28,811 bases of DNA from assembly GCA_964423195.1 (NCBI GenBank), contig CAYRDY010000015.1, forward strand, positions 1 through 28,811, given 5' to 3'. Below the pieces are notes generated by a model. That model was not told the DNA's origin. It searched no databases and saw only the letters and a list, made by a program, of their open reading frames with translations. Numbering within the stretch: the stretch's first letter is position 1; the number at the start of each line of letters is the position of its first letter. Below, in pieces: positions 24,580-28,811 of this stretch. Position numbers and translations under genes: made by a program. Source of the DNA: CAKRHR01 sp964423195. Lineage in GTDB: Bacteria; Bacillota; Clostridia; Lachnospirales; Lachnospiraceae.

Positions 24580-24834
24580 AGCGACGTATGGCATCAAGGC
24601 GATATGGCGCGCTCTCTTGATCGCCACGGTCAGCGCTCTCTGATGCTTTGCGCAGTTGCCTGTGATGCGGCGAGGAAGAATCTTGCCTCTCTCAGACACA
24701 TATCTCTTTAACTTGTTGACATCTTTATAATCGATGACCGCGTTTTTGTCCGTGCAGTAAACACAGACTTTCTTTCTTCTGCGGGTAGGGCGTCTTTTCA
24801 TCGGCCCGTCGCCTCTGTCTTTATTGTATGGCAT
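24574..24834 (-). CDS. rpsR: Ribosomal protein S18
   Basis: The product is 86 residues. The S18 core KKVCVYCTDKNAVIDYKDVNKLKRYVSERGKILPRRITGNCAKHQRALTVAIKRAR is complete, shown here only in outline: basic N-terminus, CxxC pair, then the 16S-binding region and a short tail MPYVAE. It binds 16S rRNA with S6. The ATG at 24834 has AAGGAGG at 11 nt. It is the last gene of rpsF-ssb-rpsR, with 145 bp to ssb. Its stop lies within the first unit of a 45-bp repeat array. Confidence 0.97.
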   Translation of the reverse strand: MPYNKDRGDGPMKRRPTRRRKKVCVYCTDKNAVIDYKDVNKLKRYVSERGKILPRRITGNCAKHQRALTVAIKRARHIALMPYVAE

Positions 24835-24979
24835 GGTAAACTTTACCTCCTTCATTAAACTCTCATGCGCAGAAAATGCGAACAAACGATGCCGCGAAAT
24901 TCTCCGCATCTTTGCGCCCCCGGCGCTTTAACGCCAAGCTCTCTCGGAAGAATCAACGGATTCAACAGTTCCTGCGAAA

Positions 24980-25444
24980 TCAGCCGAACGGCAGCTCCTC
25001 ATCAATGCCCTCCGGAATATTCATAAAGCCATCGCCGACCGCCGCGTTTGGTGACGGTTTGTCCGCCGGCTGCGGCTGATAGCCACCGGATGGCGCATTG
25101 TAACCGCTGCTGCGCTCGCTGGCCGCCTTGCTCTCGGCGAACTCCTGATCCTCCACGACGACATCGGTCGTATAGACCTTGTTGCCCTCTCTGTTGACAT
25201 AGCTTCCCGTCTGGATCCTTCCGCTGATGACGATCCGAATCCCCTGCCTGAAATACTTCTCCGCGAACTCCGCACTTCGGCCAAATGCCACACAGTTGAT
25301 AAAATCCGCGTCCTGGTCGCCCTCGCGCTTGTACGTGCGATTGACCGCCAGAGTATACCTGGCCACCGCCATGGAGCGCTCGCCCTGCGTATACCTGATA
25401 TCAGGGTCCCTCGTCAATCTTCCCATCAAAATCACTTTGTTCAT
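24980..25444 (-). CDS. ssb: Single-stranded DNA-binding protein
   Basis: The product is 154 residues. The OB-fold starts MNKVILMGRLTRDPDIRYTQ and includes DFINCVAFGRSAEFAEKYFRQG and GSYVNREGNKVYTTDV. A flexible Gly/Pro/Ser-rich tail follows from about residue 110, ending in the acidic tip DEELPFG, which recruits repair and replication partners. Its place between rpsF and rpsR is the standard Firmicute order. GAGAGGAGAG lies before the ATG. Confidence 0.97.
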   Translation of the reverse strand: MNKVILMGRLTRDPDIRYTQGERSMAVARYTLAVNRTYKREGDQDADFINCVAFGRSAEFAEKYFRQGIRIVISGRIQTGSYVNREGNKVYTTDVVVEDQEFAESKAASERSSGYNAPSGGYQPQPADKPSPNAAVGDGFMNIPEGIDEELPFG

Positions 25445-25462
25445 AAATCAGACTCTCCTCTC

Positions 25463-25756
25463 TTATTTCGCATCGAGTCTGACGCACAAATACCTGATGA
25501 CATGATCCATGATGCGCACGCGGCTTTCCACTTCGTTCGGGCAGTTGGAATCATCTGATTCAAAAGTAATGAAGTAGTAATACCCTTCTCTCATTTTCTG
25601 AATCTCGTATGCAAGTCTTCTCTTACCCCAGTCATCGACATTGGTCACAGTACCGTTGAAACGAACGATCTGCTCCTTAATCTTCTCGATGACAGCTGTT
25701 CTCTCGACTTCATCTTCAACCTTACCGCTGACGACTACGGTCAATTCATACTTATG
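25463..25756 (-). CDS. rpsF: Ribosomal protein S6
   Basis: The product is 97 residues: MHKYELTVVVSGKVEDE, then NVDDWGKRRLAYEIQKMREGYYYFITFES and VMRYLCVRLD-like end (here IRYLCVRLDAK), the S6 pattern. S6 pairs with S18 on the 30S platform. It heads the operon; ssb follows 18 bp later. AAGGAGG lies 9 nt before the ATG at 25756; sequence upstream in frame is leader. In several bacteria the S6:S18 complex binds its own leader, and a structured leader is present here. Confidence 0.97.
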   Translation of the reverse strand, partial: HKYELTVVVSGKVEDEVERTAVIEKIKEQIVRFNGTVTNVDDWGKRRLAYEIQKMREGYYYFITFESDDSNCPNEVESRVRIMDHVIRYLCVRLDAK

Positions 25757-25903
25757 CATGCTGTAAGCACCTCCTTCTGGTCTAAATGGCCCTCCCAGTA
25801 CCTGGAAGAGCAAGGATACAAGTGAGGCTTCCGCGACGATCTCGCAGGCACACCTGCACGGCGCAAAGCCGCGAATAAACGTCCACGGACGCGAACCTCA
25901 CAA
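25757..25903 (-). promoter_or_regulatory. Structured 5' leader of rpsF
   Basis: About 147 nt with four small hairpins: CGTCC/GGACG (25880-25891), CGGC/GCCG (25859-25871), GCAGG/CCTGC (25844-25857), and a 7-bp stem with loop GTA (25792-25808). It may hold the S6:S18 autoregulatory element known from other bacteria; I cannot confirm the motif by eye. Confidence 0.5.
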
Positions 25904-25909
25904 TCATAA

Positions 25910-25938
25910 AGAATAACATAGCTTTGCCAGAATTGCAA
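25910..25938 (-). promoter_or_regulatory. Promoter of the rpsF-ssb-rpsR operon
   Basis: TTGCAA (25933-25938) and TATTCT (25910-25915) are 17 bp apart on the minus strand. Confidence 0.7.
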
Positions 25939-25969
25939 GCGTTTTTTCAATTCCCGCCATAGTGAGCCA

Positions 25970-26053
25970 TGCGTCACACTATTCATCTGTCACCGTGATC
26001 CACCTGTCAAAGCGATCCACCCATCAAGGTGATCCATGCGTCCTGATGCGCCT
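25970..26053. repeat. 17-bp degenerate tandem repeat; part of gene-free stretch 25940-26302
   Basis: Three clear 17-bp units (25987-26003, 26004-26020, 26021-26037) follow the pattern CTGTCAccGTGATCCAC, with weaker units on both sides. The stretch 26054-26302 holds two small hairpins and no recognisable gene. Confidence 0.7.
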
Positions 26054-26193
26054 AAAATTTTCCTTCGAACTGAGGCCTCAACCCCGCAGGATGTCTTTTT
26101 TGACAATCAAATGTCCCCGGCCGCGACACCCATGCGCGAAGCCTCCCGTCCGCTGCAACTCTCATTATAGGTGAATCTCCGGCATTTTCAAGG

Positions 26194-26289
26194 GGGTATA
26201 TAAAAAAATACCCAAAAACATTTCGACAAAATTCGACAATCAGGGCGCGCCGCCTTTAGCCAAAGACTTCAGAGATTGCCTGCAATCTC
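26194..26289 (-). terminator. Two possible mnmA 3' hairpins
   Basis: GAGATTGC/GCAATCTC (26272-26289) is a perfect 8-bp stem 14 bp after the mnmA stop, with only a weak T tail. GGGTAT/ATACCC (26194-26213) has seven T in its minus-strand loop. Neither is a textbook terminator. Confidence 0.4.
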
Positions 26290-26302
26290 GGCGCCGTCAT
26301 CT

Positions 26303-27499
26303 TTATCTATAAACCCTGGTGATTGTGCCGCCGCCCACGACGACATCCCCGTCGTACATCACCGCCGCCTGTCCCTTCGTGATGGCGCGCTGCGGCTCGT
26401 CGAACTCGATCCTCAGCGAATCCTCACCCGTCTGAATCGCCGTCGCCCACTGCGCCGCCTGGCGGTAGCGCACCTTCGCCCGCACGCGCATCGGCGCCCT
26501 GATCTCTGGCACGGAAATCAGATTGATGTCCTCCGCAACCAGCGCGCGCGTGAACAAATCCTCCGCTGTCCCCAGGACAACCGTGTTGTCCTCCGGATTG
26601 ACCGACACCACATAGCGCGGCTGGCCAAATGCCAGCCCAAGTCCCTTGCGCTGCCCCACCGTATAATGAATGATGCCCCTGTGCTGTCCAAGCACGCTGC
26701 CCTCTCGGTCCACGAAATTGCCCGCCGGATATTTCTTCCCGCGATACTGCTCGATAAAATCCGCGTAGTTGCCATCGGGCACAAAGCAGATGTCCTGACT
26801 GTCATGTTTGCCGGCGTTAACAAATCCCTGCGCCTCGGCGATCGCCCGCGTCTCGGTCTTTCGCAAGGCGCCGAGCGGAAACTGCACATGCGCGAGCTGC
26901 TCCTGTGTCAGCGTATACAAAACATAGCTCTGATCCTTGGAATCATCCGCCGCTCGCCTCAACAGATACCGCCCTGTCTCCCCGCAATATTCGATTCTCG
27001 CGTAATGGCCGGTGACAACAAAATCGCAGCCCAGTTCCCGCGCCCGCAAAAATAGTTTCTCAAACTTCAGATACCGGTTGCAGTCGATACACGGATTCGG
27101 CGTGCAGCCATTCTCATAGGCGCGGACAAATTTCTCCATCACATCTTCCCTGAAGCGCTCCGAAAAATTCATCACATAATACGGTATCCCCAGACGATTG
27201 GCCACGCTGCGCGCGTCCTCGACATCATCCAGCGCGCAGCACGTGTGGCCGCCCAGGATGCCGATATCCTCATTGTGATAGAGCTTCATCGTGGCGCCGA
27301 TGCAGTCATAGCCCTTTTCCCGCATCAGAAACGCCGCGACACTCGAATCCACCCCGCCGCTCATGGCGATCAGCGCCCGTTTGCCGGCCGCGCGCGCGCA
27401 GGGTTCCTTTTCTCCCATGGTGGTCGGCGCGCCCTCGCCCGCATCCGAGCAGAATTCCTCTTTGTCGCGCGCCGACCGGACCATCTTTGTCTCCTCCAT
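26303..27499 (-). CDS. mnmA: tRNA-specific 2-thiouridylase MnmA
   Basis: The product is 398 residues. The PP-loop SGGVDSS (47-53) binds ATP; the catalytic Cys pair is C140 (NPCIDCN) and C238 (SQDICFVPDGNY). GIIHYTVGQRKGLGLAFGQPRYVV and the C-terminal barrel complete the family layout. It thiolates U34 of Lys, Glu and Gln tRNAs, taking sulfur from a cysteine desulfurase, which is not in this window. Residues 1-40 are an unusual polar extension before the normal N-terminus. The ATG at 27499 has GAGGTG upstream; a shorter start at 27418 would remove most of the extension but lacks a good ribosome site. Confidence 0.95.
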   Translation of the reverse strand: MEETKMVRSARDKEEFCSDAGEGAPTTMGEKEPCARAAGKRALIAMSGGVDSSVAAFLMREKGYDCIGATMKLYHNEDIGILGGHTCCALDDVEDARSVANRLGIPYYVMNFSERFREDVMEKFVRAYENGCTPNPCIDCNRYLKFEKLFLRARELGCDFVVTGHYARIEYCGETGRYLLRRAADDSKDQSYVLYTLTQEQLAHVQFPLGALRKTETRAIAEAQGFVNAGKHDSQDICFVPDGNYADFIEQYRGKKYPAGNFVDREGSVLGQHRGIIHYTVGQRKGLGLAFGQPRYVVSVNPEDNTVVLGTAEDLFTRALVAEDINLISVPEIRAPMRVRAKVRYRQAAQWATAIQTGEDSLRIEFDEPQRAITKGQAAVMYDGDVVVGGGTITRVYR

Positions 27500-27518
27500 C
27501 CGCTGTCACCTCGAACCT

Positions 27519-27547
27519 ATCTTATCATTTTTATTTCTGTAAATCAA
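27519..27547 (-). promoter_or_regulatory. Possible mnmA promoter
   Basis: TTGATT (27542-27547) and TAAGAT (27519-27524) are 17 bp apart on the minus strand. The predicted start lies only about 13 nt before the ATG, so the ribosome site would be at the very 5' end. Confidence 0.45.
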
Positions 27548-27585
27548 TGCACCATCCGGAGAAAATATTCCCACGGCGCCGCGGC

Positions 27586-27740
27586 GGCACGGCGCGCCCC
27601 GCGAAATCCGAAGCGCCGACGCATGCCATCCGCCGCATTAAGGGCTTGCCGCGCGGCACGCCGCGCCCCGCGAAATCCGAAAGCACCGCCGCATGCCATC
27701 CGGCGCATTAAGAGCTCGCCGCGGCACGCCGCGGCGCATG
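27586..27740. repeat. 69-bp GC-rich tandem repeat between mnmA and the AraC gene
   Basis: Copies at 27586-27654 (69 bp) and 27655-27722 (68 bp), then a partial third to 27740. They share CCCCGCGAAATCCGAA, GCATGCCATCC and GCGCATTAAG or close variants. Each contains GC-rich inverted segments (GGCACGCCGCG type). It is far richer in GC than the adjacent genes and not obviously coding. Confidence 0.88.
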
Positions 27741-27773
27741 AAAAGAGGCCGAATCACTTCGGCCTCTTTTCAT
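27738..27773 (-). terminator. Terminator of the AraC regulator gene
   Basis: A perfect 16-bp inverted repeat (ATGAAAAGAGGCCGAA and its complement) has a four-base loop. The T run lies inside the stem. It begins within the last partial 69-bp repeat, 5 bp from the gene's stop. Confidence 0.82.
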
Positions 27774-27777
27774 GTTC

Positions 27778-28656
27778 TCAGCTATTTTTCGAAGATTTCC
27801 TGTACTCACTCGGTGTCTGTCCAGTGACGCTCTTAAACAGCGTCGTAAAAGTATTTGACTTTTTGAATCCGCACAAACTGGCGACACTCTGGATGGATTC
27901 CTCGCTCGTCTCCAACAGGATTCTGGCTTTGGAAATTCTAAGCTTACACAGATAAGAATACGGGGTCTCACCCATCGCTTTCCTAAAGGCTGAGATAAAA
28001 TAGTTTTTTGTCAGTCCGCACATCTCTGCCAGTAAATCCACATTCATATCCTCTTTGTAGTGTTGATTGATGTAGGCTGCCACGGACGCGATTCCCTTCT
28101 GATACTTTTGACTCTCCTTTTTGCTCGCCGCTGCCGGCGAAAGTCCGCACTCAATCAGAGTCATCGTAATCAACGCGGCAAGATACTCCATCTTCTCATC
28201 GTCGCGCGCCGCGCCCTTGGCAAATTCATTTTTAAACAGCTGGATATAAGATTTCAACTCTCCCGTCTCTTCAAATTTTACGTTGAAACTCTTTCCGCCA
28301 TAGCCCTTTTTCTCAATCATCGCTTCCATATAATCCTTGTCGATGACTATATGATCAAAGGATATGTCCGACACCTTAAACTTGATGCCATGCTCATGCC
28401 CGCTCTGAATCGGATAGACAAAGCCGACTTCCCCAAAATATAATGCGTCATCGATCATCAACACTGGAATCGGCGTCAGTGGTATCAAAAACTCATATTC
28501 GTCATGCGCATGGCTGAATGTCACCATCTCTACGTCCGGCGACTTATCCAGCACTGCTATGGATATATTATTGTAATAATAGTGTTTACAGTGCTTCCGC
28601 AGGAAATCTTCTCTCGGATGATGTGCCGCAACTAATCTCATCATTCGCTCTTCCAT
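27778..28656 (-). CDS. AraC family transcriptional regulator with cupin-like sensor domain
   Basis: The product is 292 residues. The N-terminal part (about 40-140; FSHAHDEYEFLIPL, FGEVGFVYPIQSGHEHGI) is a cupin-like ligand domain with conserved-looking His residues. The C-terminal 100 residues form the two AraC helix-turn-helix units (MNVDLLAEMCGLTKNYFISAFRKAMGETP and IQSVASLCGFKKSNTFTTLFKSVTGQTPSEYRKS). It probably responds to a sugar or related small molecule and controls uptake genes outside the window to the right. A promoter is visible upstream, and the mRNA leader is about 95 nt. Confidence 0.92.
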   Translation of the reverse strand: MEERMMRLVAAHHPREDFLRKHCKHYYYNNISIAVLDKSPDVEMVTFSHAHDEYEFLIPLTPIPVLMIDDALYFGEVGFVYPIQSGHEHGIKFKVSDISFDHIVIDKDYMEAMIEKKGYGGKSFNVKFEETGELKSYIQLFKNEFAKGAARDDEKMEYLAALITMTLIECGLSPAAASKKESQKYQKGIASVAAYINQHYKEDMNVDLLAEMCGLTKNYFISAFRKAMGETPYSYLCKLRISKARILLETSEESIQSVASLCGFKKSNTFTTLFKSVTGQTPSEYRKSSKNS

Positions 28657-28755
28657 ACGTGTACCTACCTTTGTCTAGTATTTTGTGCACATAATGTTTT
28701 TAAGGTCAACTGATGATGCAAGTCGCCTGCTTCCGCTACCTCACCTTCTGAAATT

Positions 28756-28786
28756 AGCATATCATAAATTGTTTCTTATGTGTAAA
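28756..28786 (-). promoter_or_regulatory. Promoter of the AraC regulator gene
   Basis: On the minus strand an extended -10, TGATATGCT (core 28756-28761), lies 19 bp after TTTACA (28781-28786). The rest of 28657-28811 is AT-rich and shows no gene. Confidence 0.5.
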
Positions 28787-28811
28787 ATTTTAATTCATAA
28801 TACAACGATTT

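Noticed and set aside
24425..24643. Plus-strand open frame across the 45-bp repeats
   Set aside because: It is antisense to the end of rpsR, lacks a ribosome site, and its repeat pattern follows simply from the 45-bp DNA period.
27486..27955. Coding potential in the GC-rich repeats after mnmA
   Set aside because: Open frames exist only because of GC content. They cross a perfect terminator and show no ribosome site.

Overview
The window looks like a chromosomal piece of a moderately GC-balanced Firmicute in class Clostridia, most likely a Lachnospiraceae-type gut or rumen bacterium. The grounds are MecA, a clostridial 2x[4Fe-4S] ferredoxin, a YesM/YesN plus LplB/LplC sugar-uptake cassette, the rpsF-ssb-rpsR operon, QueH, a DUF5688-like protein and a GH18/SH3 envelope protein. 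I inferred this from gene content and did no database search. Two runs of exactly 100 N (3330-3429 and 15330-15429) show that it is a scaffold, probably from a draft or metagenome assembly.

Layout. 1-3989 (minus): two LplC/LplB-type ABC permeases preceded by a YesN-like AraC response regulator and a YesM-like sensor kinase; the kinase is cut by the first gap. 4010-8659 (minus): housekeeping genes for dCMP deaminase, RpiB, Sua5/TsaC threonylcarbamoyl-AMP synthase and QueH, then a membrane-anchored GH18 protein. 8952-9743 (plus): MecA. 9904-10477: a DUF1858 redox protein and a small ferredoxin, divergently transcribed. 10568-12787 (minus): a six-helix sensor protein with a degenerate kinase ATPase domain. 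13123-15137 (plus): trxA, trxB and a DJ-1/PfpI protein. 15274-19658 (minus): a CapA-like lipoprotein, PncB and a DUF5688-like protein. 19788-24390 (plus): an attenuator-controlled heterodimeric ABC exporter followed by a Tag-type DNA glycosylase. 24574-28656 (minus): rpsR, ssb, rpsF, mnmA and an AraC regulator.

Two signals stand out. First, the exporter pair at 20197-23795 has a strong promoter, a long structured leader, a 26-codon ORF with a strong Shine-Dalgarno, a terminator-like hairpin overlapping the end of that ORF, and a second perfect intrinsic terminator, all before the first transporter gene. This is the architecture of ribosome-mediated attenuation, comparable in logic to bmrBCD of Bacillus subtilis.

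Second, the window is unusually rich in short degenerate tandem repeats. Several start at the 3' end of a gene and copy its last codons, or even its stop codon, downstream with a period divisible by three: sua5 (48 bp), rpsR (45 bp) and ferredoxin (15 bp). The rpiB end is also duplicated, with an indel. Others sit inside genes: capA (45 bp), the degenerate kinase (36 bp) and trxB (30 bp). Noncoding arrays occur at 25970-26053 and 27586-27740. The second assembly gap falls in the capA array, and its two flanks are identical over 55 bp, so that gap is probably artificial.

No tRNA, rRNA, insertion sequence, phage gene or CRISPR array was seen.
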